Assembly (NCBI GenBank): GCA_900074885.1
Contig: FJUW01000059.1
Location: forward strand, 216,295-280,294
Length of the DNA stretch: 64,000 nt
Source: Rhynchosporium graminicola
Lineage: Eukaryota; Ascomycota; Leotiomycetes; Helotiales; Ploettnerulaceae
Direction: 5' to 3'
The notes beneath the pieces are model-generated. The model was not told where the DNA came from. It saw only the letters and a list, made by a program, of their open reading frames with translations, and made no database searches. Shown here in pieces: positions 47,341 to 59,824 of this stretch (position 1 is its first letter; each line of letters opens with the position of its first letter). The translations under genes were made by a program, and so were the position numbers.

Positions 47341-48730
47341 TTACCCCCTTCTCTTAGTGGAACGTGCCCTTAAGCTTAAAGAATATTATTTAGTAATTAG
47401 TTTTAGTCTTTATTCGAACTATTTTTATTAAAGTTCGTATAATGAATACTAACGATTCTTCAATAGTAGTATTTTCTTTAAAATTAATTAACCAACTATA
47501 TAATAATAATAGAGCTATATTAGTTATAGCTCCTGAATTAGATAATAGAGCTATATTAGTTATAGCTCCTGAATTAGATAATAAGCTATATTTACTTTAT
47601 TTATTTATTAAGAGAGATAAGTTTAAATAGACTATATGAAATATAAAGGAATAAGTCCATTAACTTTAGAGCCATTTCTTTTTTTATCATAATATCTAGT
47701 TAAGTTATAAGTAATACTTCTCTTTATAGTATAAGATATCTAGAGAGATAGCTAAGCTAATTATTAAAGTAAATCTATTATAATTCTATACATTTTCAGA
47801 TCTTAAAATAAATAAAATGAATATATTATTAGTAAGCTCAATTTAACTTAGAGTTAAGCAGATTACTAAGCTAAGATACCTAGATATAATAAAACAGTGA
47901 TAATCATAGCTTATAATGACTCTTTTTATTCTAGCTAATACGGATTCAGTAATATATCGAGTATATTATCTGCGATACACTCATATCTTCTTAAGCTAAA
48001 GTATATTAGTATATTAGTTATAGATCTTCTTTACTTATTTAATAATCCTAATTCTAAGCTCTATTAGTATTATTCTTTCTTAAAGAGCTCTGATAAATAT
48101 ATAGCCCAATCAAAGCTAAGTATAATTTATATATTATTATAATATAAAGCTAAGTACAAGTATATATTAATACACTAGCTCTTAGATTATAGTAATATAG
48201 AGTTTATTATTCTTTTCGATTTTCTCCTTCGTAATAGGAATAATAAGACAGAAGTAGACTAAGAAAGTATAATGGCTACTTATAAAGCTATTAACTGATT
48301 TTATTAACTTATGAAGTCCGTTGCTTTTATAACTACATTAGAAACTACTATTATATAATTAGTAAAGACCTAAGCTTTGTATCGGATTAAAGAGAAGTTG
48401 TTTAAAAAGATAGAGTTTATTTAAGCTATAAGTCTAATAATCTTATATCTTAGGTATCTAGATCTTAAGAAATCTTAATCTTCTTTCATAATATAGTTAC
48501 TTTATATATTCCGAGTTTTATTAAGTCTAAGGTATACGAATCATCTATGGTACTTAAGATATCTTTCGCAGATGATTTCGTAAGCTTAGCTCTTAGAGTT
48601 ATGTCACGTTCTGAGGTTGCGTATACTACTTGGATTACGTAAGCTAGTAAAGACAGGCAGCCTAGAGGTTATCTTATTATATTTAGTAGTAATTATAAAG
48701 ATAGTTAGTTAGTAAGGATTCCTCCGGCTA
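47341..48730 (-). mobile_element. Degraded interior of a family A retrotransposon
   Basis: The first 300 bases are homologous by eye to the sequence right of the LTR copy at 61768-62035. A 36-bp tandem duplication (47511-47582) encodes a repeated ILVIAPELDN in the only open frame. The rest has no readable family domain. Confidence 0.5.
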
Positions 48731-49035
48731 GAGTCACGTAATAGAGTCTAGCTTAGCAGGAGTCTAAAGGTAGGAGGAGTTGGACTCTAATATAAAGGAC
48801 TTTAAATATAGAGGACTTCTATTTAGAGGACTTCTAGTAGAATAAAGATTATATATAAGACTAGTATATCTACTACTAGATAGAAGCTTCATACTTAAAT
48901 TCATATAATAATTAATACCTGCTTATAATATCTTAATTCTAATTAAGAACTGAATTTCTTATTTACTTTACTTTATAGCTAATACTAACTAATAAGCTTA
49001 TATACTATTTAATAGTTAGAACTAGGAATATTATA
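48731..49035 (+). repeat. LTR family B, copy 1
   Basis: It matches, in inverse orientation, the sequence at about 51292-51590. A clear shared block is TAATTCTAATTAAGAAC followed by TTATTTACTTTACTTTATAG. It ends GGAATATTATA (from GGAACGTTACA). Its left end is approximate. Confidence 0.65.
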
Positions 49036-49179
49036 CTTTAAGTATCTTACTTGAAGTATTACTAGTAAGAACGAAATAGCTCCTAAAGAAGGATTAGTTA
49101 TAAGAGAAGGATCCTAAGTTAATAAGATAGAGAAGACTAATAAAGATATTAATATAGTTACTCTACTCTAAGTTAACTT

Positions 49180-50760
49180 ACCTAAGACTTATTATAGAAA
49201 TTATAATAACTTAGGATAATTTATCCTTTAGTACTAAATATACCTCACCTTTAATAGAGATAAGTTCGAAGTAGACTTACTTAAAGTCTTATAATTTATT
49301 TCGTTCCTCTGCGATACCGCGACTTACTAGATCGAACTAGCCTTAAGTAATTACTTAGTTAATTAATATCTAATTAAGGCTTATTCTATTATTATAACTA
49401 AGAAGAGTTAAGTTATCTTCCGAACTACTGTAAGATTTATTAATACTATTAAAGGAGTCTTCGGAGACCCTAATAAGAAAGAATAAGCTAAGAAGTATTT
49501 ACTCGGATTTCGATAGTGAGGATCTATTTATAAATATACTACCGAGTTCTACTATTATTTAATATAATTAGATTAAACTAATAGTAGATGAGGAGCTTAA
49601 TTCTACTAAGGCCTTAAGGATTATATTAAGGATAAGCTCTCTAAGGCTAGTAAACTAAGTAACTTAGAGGACTTAATTAGATTATCTATTACTATTAATA
49701 AATAAATCTAGGAATAAGCGAAAGAAAAAGGAAGATACTTTATACTTATATATTTCAGGAAACTATAATTTCTATAGCGATATAATAAGTATTAAGGGAA
49801 CTTCTAGCCTTACTCGAATAATAAATATAACTATTATAATCTAATAGAAATATATACTTTATAGAGGATCTATAGATAGCTACTAGAAAGGAAATCTCCT
49901 TATCTATTTTAGAGGATAATATAGGATCTATTCGACTTTCTAGTATACTAGAGGAGATTATAGTTACTTCTGATTAAGTGCTAGTATAATAGACTAATTA
50001 TTACTTTTACTTTAAGAACTAAGGAATATAATAAAATCTTTAAATATCTTGAAGTTTTTAAAGCTTAAGTAAGAAAGCAATTTAGCCTCGCTATTTGCAG
50101 ATTTAAATATAATTAGAGAAGGCGGGTATAGTAATTCAAGGATTTATACGCTATTAGAAGTAGTATTTAAAGCTCGGAATTAAAATTGAGCTCTTACTAG
50201 CTATACGTATAAGCTAAATAATAGAATTAAAAGAGTAGGATCAGAAGTGATAGCTAAAGGAATCTATATATAACTATTAGCTAATCTCCCAGATTTCCTA
50301 GGTATTAAGTACGCTTTAGCTACTACTTATCTTTTTAATAGATCACTTAAGAGAGGGAATAATTAGAGATTATCTCTTAAGGAGAATAATAGATAGTTTC
50401 ATGACTATTTCTGATTCTACGATCTAGCTATTATTACTCGCTTAACTACGGATTTCAGATTAAATTGGAGCTTAATATATATATAAATATAAAGTATAAC
50501 TATTAATAAAGGAAAGGACAAAAGTCTAAGAAAATCGAGCGTTTAAAACTTCCGCGAGGGCTTATATCGGGTATTTAGTAAGCTATATAGTCTCTAATAT
50601 CTATAAGATCTAGGTTCCTACGCTCTAAAAGATTATTATTATATAGAATATATATTTTAATAAAGACGAATTCTTTATCTCTTCTTTAGAAGAAAGAATT
50701 ATAATTACTGAAGAGAAAGCTTAAATAATTTATAACTTTATTAAGAAAGCTGAAATTTAA
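49180..50760 (+). mobile_element. Ty3/gypsy-type gag relic downstream of LTR B
   Basis: Around 49430-49700 the plus strand reads IKGVFGDPNKKE, a stop, AKKYLLGFR, then FYYYLI, then GLKDYIKDKLSKASKLSNLE and LIRLSITIDKQI, the central part of a Ty3/gypsy gag protein. Stops stand where Gln or Trp is expected. The rest to about 50760 is degraded pol-like sequence without clear motifs. Confidence 0.7.
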
Positions 50761-50834
50761 CTTATTTAAGCTAAGTGTCACGGGTGAATAATGTATACAC
50801 GAGGGTTCATGATAGTATTTAACAAGTTCGATAA

Positions 50835-51054
50835 GGAGAGAGTAAGAATCTAACCGGAAGCCGCAAGAAAAGGTGCGCAGTGCCAAGGCTTAACCGAGCC
50901 TTAATTAGCGAGTCGTGCTAGTAATACCAGCACCATAACCCAAGGGAGAGAGTAAGAATCTAACCGGAAGCCGCAAGAAAAGATGCGCAGTGCCAAGGCT
51001 CAACCGAGCCTTAGTCAGCGAGTCGTGCTAGTAATACTAGCACTATAACCTAAG
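50835..51054. repeat. Two tandem 110-bp units inside the AT-rich block
   Basis: Units 50835-50944 and 50945-51054 start GGAGAGAGTAAGAATCTAACC and are nearly identical. They keep CA and TG dinucleotides (GCAGTGCCAAGG), unlike their surroundings. Each unit contains two short hairpins (AAGGCTTAACCGAGCCTT and a GTGCT...AGCAC arm). Confidence 0.85.
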
Positions 51055-51291
51055 GGCTTAACTCTTATATTACTCCCCTCCTCCTGCCTATTTCCCGGCG
51101 AAGACTAATAGCAAATAGTTATAGAATCCCCCTATAGTTAATAACCGCGTTCTATTACTAAACGTTAAGCGTTCTACTATTATCGTTCGCTTCCTTTATT
51201 ATAAACCCGCTATATTAGGCTAGCGCTCCGCCCCTATTATTGCTCGATCCGGCTAAGACGTTATAAAAGTATTATTATACTTCCTCTTATT
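51055..51291. other. AT-rich spacer between the tandem units and the inverted LTR
   Basis: No feature recognised; moderately RIP-like. Confidence 0.5.
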
Positions 51292-51590
51292 TGTAACGTT
51301 CCTGGTTCTGACTAGTACGCGGTATATAGGCTCGTCGGTTAGTATTAGCTATAAAGTAAAGTAAATAAGAAGTTCGGTTCTTAATTAGAATTAAGATATT
51401 ATAAGCAGGTATTAATTACTATATAAATTTAAGCACGAAGCTCCTATATAATAGCAGAAGTATTAGTCTTATATAAAACCTTCTCCTCTATCAGGAGTCT
51501 TCTACTTAGGGAGTCCTTTATATGGAGTCCGACTCTATTTTCTGGACTCCCGCTAAGCTAGACTCTATCACGTGATCCTAGATTACCTAT
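51292..51590 (-). repeat. LTR family B, copy 2 (inverted relative to copy 1)
   Basis: It begins TGTAACGTTCC, contains GTTAGTATTAGCTATAAAG and ends near CTATCACGTGATCC. It is the reverse complement of copy 1 and is less mutated (it keeps CCGAACTTC-type context). Confidence 0.65.
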
Positions 51591-52775
51591 AACTATAATA
51601 TTATTATTACTATAATATAAGTAAACTTATAATACTAGTCGCTGATTTATATTATAACTATATTAGTAATATTCTCCTATAGTACTAACTTTCTCTTTAG
51701 TACTAAAACCCGTTTAGTACGTACTATATAGTAGTACTATCAGTATTCTAGTACTAAGACAGTTCTAGTGTTAAGAACTTTACCGGGTTCGTGATACTAT
51801 TCCCCTCCTATCTTAGCGTATCCTCACGCTTAAGTATATCGATAGAGATATTAATAATTAGTTAGATTTCAACTTCCTTTTCTAATATATCGTCTTCTAA
51901 TTATAAGAAGATAAAAGAGTATATTACACTCGTAGTACCTATTAAAAAATCAAATCGTTCGATAGAGACTTATTTCTTTTATTAGAAATAATATCGAAAT
52001 TATTTTCTAGATCTTAAGGAATTAACTTATTATTCCGAGTATATTCGAGCGAAAAGATCCTATAATACCTTAAGGTATCTAGCCATATAGCCTCCCTTAA
52101 AAGAGGTTTATCGATTCTAGTAGCTTAGGAAAGTAAAGTATTCTCTTATTCCTCTCGAGCCTTTTTTAGATAAATACTCCGACTAGCTTCCTTAGCTTCC
52201 TCTTCCTATTACCGAGTTAGCTATCGCAGAAAAGTCGCTTTTTTCCTTTCCCCTTAAGCTTCCTTTCGACCTAATAGTAGAGTTACTTTTTAACTTAGCT
52301 AATCCTTTCTAAGTAGATCTAGGTTTCGTTAATAGAAGCTAGCTAGTAATACTAAGTAATAGAGGCTCGCCTTAGGTTTCTATATATTTTCCGAATATAA
52401 GTAGTTCTTCTATTTCACTAATTATCTAATAATATCTTATTTATACTAATAGTCTAGTAGTTCCTTTATATTATATTCTATAAGTAAGTTAACTAGTTCA
52501 GCGTATATCTTCGGAGCTAGTAGTACTCCCGGTAGTGCTTTTTCTAATAAGGATATATAGAATATCAGGAATATCTTCTTTATTATAGCTAATAACTAGA
52601 GTTTATAATTTAAAGGTCTTTAACTTATTTAATTTTAAATAATCTAAGTTTCTTATAGTCTAACTTATTACTTAGTCTCTATATATTAATATTTTTCCGT
52701 AGAAAGTAAACCCTATCCCTCTCTTATAGCGTTAGCTCCTAATTATAGTTCTTATTATAATAGTACGTATTCTTA
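51591..52775 (+). mobile_element. RIP-degraded retrotransposon interior
   Basis: AT-rich with stops throughout, directly left of an LTR A copy in plus orientation. It is therefore probably the 3' interior of that element. No domain is readable. Confidence 0.45.
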
Positions 52776-53055
52776 TGACGATAGCTTATAGCTTACCTGA
52801 ATATTATATAAGGAGAAGGACAGATACTGGGCCTAAGTTCATAGGTATTATAAGTATCCCGTTATAACTAGTATCTGACTCGGTATAGTATCGGATTAGT
52901 ATTAGCATATATATATAAGGTGCCTTATACTCTATATCTCTTCCTTTTCTTCCTTATCTTCTTGTTTCCTTAGTAGTAGACTATATAAGATCGCTCTTAG
53001 CCTTCCTACTTGTTTTATCCCTGCTCGTATACCGCCGTGAGTCTTGTGTCGTTAC
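52776..53055 (+). repeat. LTR family A, copy 2
   Basis: It starts TGACGATAGC, ends GTGTCGTTACA and carries TATATATAAGGTGCCTTATA. It is in the opposite orientation to copies 1 and 3. Confidence 0.75.
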
Positions 53056-53310
53056 AGTTACTAGATATATCTAGAAACTGAGTTAGGATACATAGGCCTG
53101 CTACTGCTACATCCTCTAAGCGAGCTATACCTAAAAGTCTCAGTTCATAGATAAACAGGCAAATGATATAGTTAGACGACTCTAGGCAAACTTATACTTA
53201 GTATCTTTGCATGAAAATCATAACAGAAAAGAGGCAAGGATTTAGCGTTATATTGCATTTAGTATCCTTGTGTTCGCATAAAATGCATCTACTAGCACAT
53301 CATATAAGTA

Positions 53311-53736
53311 AACTACCTCGTGTGGGGAAGATCTTGACAGCTGGATTTCATGCCGGTCGTCGCTGATGAGCTTGAAAGAACGGCAGAGACCGTCGAAATC
53401 CGGCTGCGTGGTTTCTTCAAACGTGCTTCTCGATTGAAGGCGATCCTTCTCTTGAACGAGGCAAATGTACTCCTTGAACAGCGCTCATCTCACGATGTCT
53501 TTCGAAATGCTCTCGTCTAGGTGTTGCTGCGGACCCTGGAATACTATCCGAAGATGATATTCCTTACTACTAATCGAGTGAAGCGGATCGATAATGGAAT
53601 CCTCAATCGGATCTACTTCTAACTCAAATACGACAAGTTTGAACCTGGAGCAGCGGACCAAAGTGGCGGATTCTTCTGAGAACGGCAACCATGCTTCAGG
53701 GAGCTGCAATTTACTGACGGATGGACTTCGATAACG
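53311..53736 (-). pseudogene. Gene relic with one in-frame TGA, family unknown
   Basis: The minus-strand frame reads KLQLPEAWLPFSEE, FKLVVFELEVDPIEDSIIDP, FQGPQQHLDESISKDIVR, then TGA, then ALFKEYICLVQEKDRLQSR and FDGLCRSFKLISDDRH. The protein-like pattern on both sides of the stop suggests a single CGA-to-TGA change. It looks like part of a larger cytosolic fungal protein of unknown family. Confidence 0.4.
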
Positions 53737-56700
53737 AGGTACAGAAAGGCCGTGATGATCCCGAGGTATCCATTTCTCTTCACGACTTCAAAGAGCATTG
53801 AGAGGGGGGAATGGCTCATTCCCCCAAACATCAAGTACCAAGTATATGTGTGCCTTGCTAGTACCTGGTACCTGGTCAGTAGTCTATACCTTGCCATGCT
53901 CGATTGGGTTACTATTGAAGTTCTCAATAGAGTTCGATTGAAGTCGCGTGCATGATCACGCCACGTATCACTCTTCTATAGGTTCCTCTAATACTATTCC
54001 CCCCTGGTTTGCATGTCAAAGGTTTAGCTGTAGTAGAGGCGAAGAATTTAATGTTTAAACCAGGGGAGATAGAAGATACCTCCGTAGTCTTCGCCCCAAA
54101 GCTTCAGGAAAGGGGGGGGGCGGTAAAGTAAGACGAAAACAGATAACACCTAAGGCTCTCCTGACTTGAATTTGCAACGCATGGTCTTACTTTAATTTCA
54201 AGTAATATAATGAACTTTTATAAACACGCTAACCAATGGGTTAATTATGTTCTTTGGTTTTAGAACCTCGCTCAAGAGTCAAATAAAGTGAATTTTTATC
54301 ATATATAATGTATTTATCACGATTACCATAGATAAATCCAGCATGACTTTAATCAGAGACATGACAGCCAAGAAATTCGAGGTACTTTCCCCAGCTAGAA
54401 ATTCCATCATCTATACGTTACACTTCAGTACAATAACAACAAAAGCGAGCATTAATTCTATGTGGGTGCTACTTCAAGATTTTTCTACAAAAAAACAGGT
54501 TCTATAGTTAATAATCTTTCGATTTAGCAGTAGTTTGTTTCCTCAATCAATTAAGAGTGTGGCAAAGTGTACGAGTAGCAAATCATCGTCTACAGATAAT
54601 CTCCAGGTATCTAGAGTATACGGCCTAGAGATATGAAATAATTACCTATAATACAAAGTAGTAAGTTTTGAAATCATCTTACTTCATGAAATTTCGCTTT
54701 ATTGATTAGATGAAAGGATTTCATTTATTTTTAGAAAGCTCGTATAATGAGTTTTGAATCTATTATGCTTCAGATTATATCAAGGTTCGCTTTCTACTTC
54801 ATACAAAGTCTAATAAATGCAGAGTTCATCGTCAGTGGGCACTAAGTACTTAGCAATGCTACAAGTACGTACGTGAAAGGCAAAACGAAGCCATTGGCTA
54901 GAACGCCTGTAAGGAGAGCAAATCTTATGGGAAGTGCTCTTCTACCTATATCCTAGGAAATGTATATTCAATACAGCCTATACGAAGTACTCAGGGTAGA
55001 CAGGCCTCCTTGTGCGTCAATCACAGTCTGGCATCGCCGGTATCTTTCGTATTAAGTATACTTTAAAACCTTATGTTATGCCTGCATGAAAACAATGCTG
55101 TAGAAAATGCAGAGGTTTGTGGCGAGTTCAGAGCTTATGCAGGATTAGGAGTTCGTTACAGGGACTTCGATGGAAAATTACGTGATAATATCTCATATAC
55201 AAAACAGGTTGGACAGTAGATCATAGCTTCTCTTGTTATATAGTACGGCTATTCGTTCAATCAAATCAGATGTGTTTAAGGCTTTTCTCTATAGTTTCCT
55301 TATTTATAATAGAAGATTACATTAGAGAGATGGAGGGGCGGAGAGCTACTATCTACCCTCTTTGATATCCAACCGACTGTAAACGAGATTTGAGGTCCGT
55401 ATTAACGGAGTTTATGATCTAGATGAAAGAAGTCATTTGCTTGAACAGATCAAGGACTATGGTTGATCAGAACCGGAAGCATATATCGATTCGGATATAG
55501 TACTTCGTACTGTGGGAAAAGATCAAATATTATTCATCCATGCTCAGAGACCCAGATTTTACTGGATTCAGTGGATTCAGAATGAAACGACTAAACCGAA
55601 TCAGATCATTTTTTTGAAATTCCCTGTAAATTAGAAATTCCTAGTATCATGTACGGATGCTAAGCCTTTGATCTTTCCTCCGAATACTATCTATATTATA
55701 TTGAGCTATTTGTGGATCACCAGTTAAAAAAACGGGTCACGTGAAATGCTGTGATTGGCTATAGCGAGGCCTTGGCGGGCGCACGGCCGAAAAGAAGGAA
55801 CACGAAAATCTTACTCACGCCCGAATCAAAACTGCCCTGAAGCTTTATAGACTGCGCGAAGCAAGGTCCCTTGGCCCCGAAGCTTGCGAAGGGCCGCCGA
55901 GGAGTAGACCTTGTAGCAAATGCTCTCTTTATCTGAGCTATTTAGCTGAGCATGAGACTGTTATTAGGTTTCCAGGTATTTCAGAGATGCATCGGTCAAG
56001 TATTATTAGTACGATTGATATGAGCAAAGAGACTTTACTACGAGTGGCAGTAACCAGCTCTATAAGCAGGGCATAAATTACTCAGTCGGTGATTAAGAAG
56101 TCAGTGCCCTCTAAGAATTATGCCTTATGCAGTCAAGTTATCTAACCCCTGCGAAATCGTACCAACAATACTCAAACGCTGTATCTCTGTAAGTCTTTCT
56201 TCTCGAAATTTATATGTATGTGCTGGTCTACCCAGGTAAAAACTAGTCGTGTGAAAACCAGGCTAAAATTTTCTCGTTGATAATCCGGTATGCTATTTCA
56301 AACCAGGCCCGCAAGCCGTGTTTAGTTATTTCTACCTGTCCCTTCGATCTCAACGATCTCGATCTACAGAGATGCCGAGGATAAATTATTTCTCGTCGCT
56401 CATCGTAGAACAAGGACAGGGGTAATGTCTGGGCAGAACTAAAGCGGTGGGACATAATTTTACCCCCGGCACCTCCGTAACCATATCTTTGGGAACGCTG
56501 GACAGCCGCAAGCCTCAAACCCTAAGCAAAGATGATTCTACTCTGCTAGAGCACAAAATACTTTTACTTTCACCAATCGAACTCCACTTCAAAATGAAGT
56601 TCAGAGTGCAAAAAGTCTCAGTAAATGACGTAGCTGATCAACAACTCCAATTATCGATATACTTGATGTCAAGGTTAAATAAACCCCTACCCTGTAGAGT

Positions 56701-56997
56701 AGTTCTAGTAGGTTCTCGCCCATAATTAGACCGATTCTGATGAAACGATTGGGTGTTAGCCCTTGGCGAGGCTCTCTGTGATAATGACAGGGTAAGAGCT
56801 CATTTAGTCTACCTATCAAGTATATACCCTGTTTGAGCAAGTAGATACGATATATGCTTTAATAGACACGTACAGAGTAACGCGGCCTTGTTCTAGATGA
56901 AAAGGTCATGATTAGTTGTCCAATAATCCGATCGGCTATTCGAACTAGCCTTGAATTTGCCTTTCGCATGAGGAGGAAAGTAGAAGGGCAAGAAGAA

Positions 56998-57005
56998 TAT
57001 ATAAA
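56998..57005 (+). promoter_or_regulatory. TATA box of the Cys-rich secreted protein gene
   Basis: TATATAAA lies 81 bases before the ATG at 57086, a normal fungal spacing. Confidence 0.5.
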
Positions 57006-57085
57006 CAACACCATCCTCATTCCCTCGATAGCTATAGAATTCCCCGTCACTGTCATTAAACCCGCAAACCCACACAACAACTGAA

Positions 57086-57485
57086 ATGCGCTTTGTCACG
57101 TTCATTTTCTTCGGCCTCAGCGCCTTCGCTCTCACCCAAGCCAAAAAGCCGGGTCTAGACGGCGGTCAGTATTCGCCACCCTCTTGAAACTGTTAAGGCT
57201 AAAGGAGAAAGACAAATGTACTTGGCCAAACGATTGCAAATCTGGATGCTGCCTTGCGAAGCAGCAAGTATGCCAAGGCTCTGGCAAGATGAACGGTAAA
57301 GTCAGAGGATGCCAGCCTTTTTTATGTTGACTAATGTAAAGTCAGACAAGTGCTGGGTTAGCAAAAAGGATAGCTGTAATACGGGTTACATCTGCTCGTG
57401 TAAGTGAACCTATTACAGATGAAGGAACAGGACACTTATCATCGCAGATTATAACACAGGAGATCAGTACGGGGTCTGTCGTTAA
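57086..57485 (+). CDS. Small Cys-rich secreted protein (effector-like)
   Basis: Four small exons, 57086-57164, 57212-57295, 57346-57399 and 57448-57485, give 84 residues. All three introns are 47-50 nt, all phase 1, with GTCAGT, GTAAAG and GTAAGT donors. A signal peptide (MRFVTFIFFGLSAFALTQA) is followed by a short linker and a mature part with nine Cys. The spacing is C-x5-C-x3-CC-x6-C in the first half (CTWPNDCKSGCC), then CWVSKKDSC, ICS and GVC near the end. The symmetric phase-1 exons and a disulfide-type pattern resemble knottin-like or other Cys-rich fungal secreted proteins. Its place inside a transposon-rich segment is typical of effector candidates. No function is known; the gene call rests on splice consistency rather than homology. 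Confidence 0.78.
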
Positions 57486-59126
57486 TCATCAAGGACACGT
57501 TGCGAGAAGTTGAGAGTTCGAGGACTTGGTTTTATTACAAAGAGCTCGGCCTTCCTTCTCGTCGAATTGCTCCACGTTCATCACGCTGGCTCGAGTACTG
57601 TACGCAAGATCCACAGGTCGAGACGCATATACTTGCTCCTCTTCCAACCCTTTCTATCTAGTCGGTTGCGAATCGCTCAAGGCCTTTGCTTCATTTTCGT
57701 TTGACGTCCTGATGTTATGCTCTACGCTTTTTGGACAGTTATCTGACTTCTCGCTGATCTGTTCATTTTTGTTTCTGCATCGTTCATTCGCTCGGTCAAT
57801 GTGGTTCCATTAAGTTTCTTGTGTTGTTAGCTTAGAGGCTGTGGATAGTATATATGACTATACTCTGTACGATACGCTCATGTCACACTTTAATAAAAGA
57901 TAATGTCTTTGTAGGTATTGTGATTGGCCTACTAAAAGGCGGCATGGACTGAATCGCCATTGTAATATCGTTCGTTGCTATAGCCAAGTCATTTGTTTCC
58001 TGCAGGAGTTCGATTGCCGTCCTTTGATATCGGCGACTGTCTTTATTGTATGATTGGTCTTCTGGCTTGATATAGCAATCTGCTAGTGCGTGACAGTGTT
58101 CTGCTGGGGTATTATTGCCGTGGACTGTCCTGTTTCTGTCGTTGATTTAAGGTCACTTTTAATCGTAATGGCTTAAATGGCGGCGTCGATAGCGATCACG
58201 TCCGGGGTATTCTAGAACTTGGCGATAAAAACGCTTATGGCGGCGATTATGGTCTTGACTAGCGGCTTCGACACTGGCTGATCTTCTGCGGGGTCGATAG
58301 AGATAAGTGCTTTCCTGAGGCAAACCCCAGGGATATTTCGAGTCAGGGAAGCCATACTAATGGACGTACTTAAAAGACAATTGGACGCATGATTAATATG
58401 CTAGCCCTTACATGATCTGGGCTGACGAGTGGACTGGGAATTGTAGGCAGACATAACGAAGAGACTACTTAGGCTTAATAATAAGGTAGTTGAAGGGAGA
58501 GGAAGAAGTAAAAGAAAAGAAAGAAAGGAGCATAAGTATTGAAGACATCATGAGCAGGTCGAATGCTTATATACATGTGCCCTAGCTCTAGCGCACATTG
58601 CAGAGGTCACACTGATGAATTCTTGCTATTTTATTAATATAAAAGTCTTATATTATTATTTTAAATAGGAAGATTAAGCTAGCTAAAGATAGCCTAATAT
58701 AATTCTTATTACTAAGATAGTTATTCGATAACTACTGTTATATAGCTAAGAACCTAGAGATCTCTTGAATAGCTATAAATTAGGGTTCAATTTCGCTTAT
58801 CATAATAATATAATAAAAGAGGTCCTTATTAATGTTTTTTGATAAATCTCTCAATATAAAGGAATTATCGATAGATTTTAAAGAAAGTATAATAATAACC
58901 TAGAGCTTTAACTTTTATATATCGCTATTTCAGCAGCTTCCTTGCGCGCTGGCCTATAGTCCGTCTATTAGCAAAGCACGGCAATACCTGTCGTCGACTG
59001 ACAAAACGCTAAAATAGCAAATCTTAGTTTATAACTAAAGGGCTATAATCGCTACAACTATTAATCGCTAAACTTAACTTTATCTATAAACTAAAGCAAC
59101 TATACACTCTATATTATACGTTTATT
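57486..59126. other. Intergenic, becoming AT-rich after 58.6 kb
   Basis: No gene is supported. Plus-strand frames at 57.5-57.8 kb lack features and probably lie in the 3' flank of the secreted-protein gene. RIP-like composition resumes at about 58.6 kb. Confidence 0.5.
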
Positions 59127-59253
59127 TTGTAATGGGCACGTGATAGTCGGTTGTATATGTACGGTGTTAGGCGTGTTCAGCGTGCGCTGGATATTGTGAT
59201 CTTTTGGTCCAGATGGCGTAGTTAGTGTGAGCCTAACCTCAACCCCGTTACAA
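59127..59253. repeat. Short 127-bp element with 10-bp terminal inverted repeats
   Basis: It starts TTGTAATGGG and ends CCCGTTACAA (nine of ten complementary). It is a GC-balanced island in AT-rich flanks. It could be a solo small LTR (TG...CA) or a MITE. No target duplication is evident. Confidence 0.4.
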
Positions 59254-59824
59254 TTTTATCAGTTTTAATTATTTAGTATTAGATAATATTATCAAGAGTC
59301 TTTTATAATTATAAAATATAACTATTAATCTACTAGATATTGGATATATTCACTTTATATTATTCCTTCTTTTCTAAGTCTATATCTATTAATAATAGTT
59401 TCTTACTAGTAGTTCGCCTATTGAATCGCTCTTCTTTTTAAACTATCCTTAGTATCTAAATACTATACAAAGGAACTATTACTATTTATATCATCTTTGC
59501 TTTTAAACTAATTAAATAACTTATATTAGCTTTAACTTTATATCTTTTGCTTTTGAAGACGTCTATTATATTTATATTAGCTTAACTTTAAATCGTCTTT
59601 TGCCGGGTTGCACCCGTTAGTAAACTTAACGCCTGAGGCGTCTACGCTATTACCTGACGTATTATCATACGTATTTTAATGCTACTGCTACTAGCGGCTG
59701 CAGTGTTATCTTTTCTTCGGAGAGAGACTCCTGTTACTCTCTTCTCTCTCTTTAGTTAATTCTTCTTATAATATAGATAAGCTTTTATATTATATACTTT
59801 ATATTCACCTTATAATATTAGATT
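59254..59824. other. AT-rich RIP-degraded sequence
   Basis: No recognisable element, apart from a less mutated stretch at about 59600-59720. Confidence 0.5.

Larger units (their letters stand above)
53056..57085. other. Less mutated gap in the repeat block, no intact gene
   Basis: GC content recovers partly. Apart from the relic at 53.3-53.7 kb, no reading frame has family features. A G9 run lies near 54113-54121. Confidence 0.45.

Noticed and set aside
47442..47630. 62-codon ATG frame with repeated ILVIAPELDN
   Set aside because: It lies in a degraded retroelement interior and its length comes from a 36-bp duplication.
50835..51054. CRISPR-like direct repeats
   Set aside because: Only two contiguous long units without spacers, in a eukaryotic genome.
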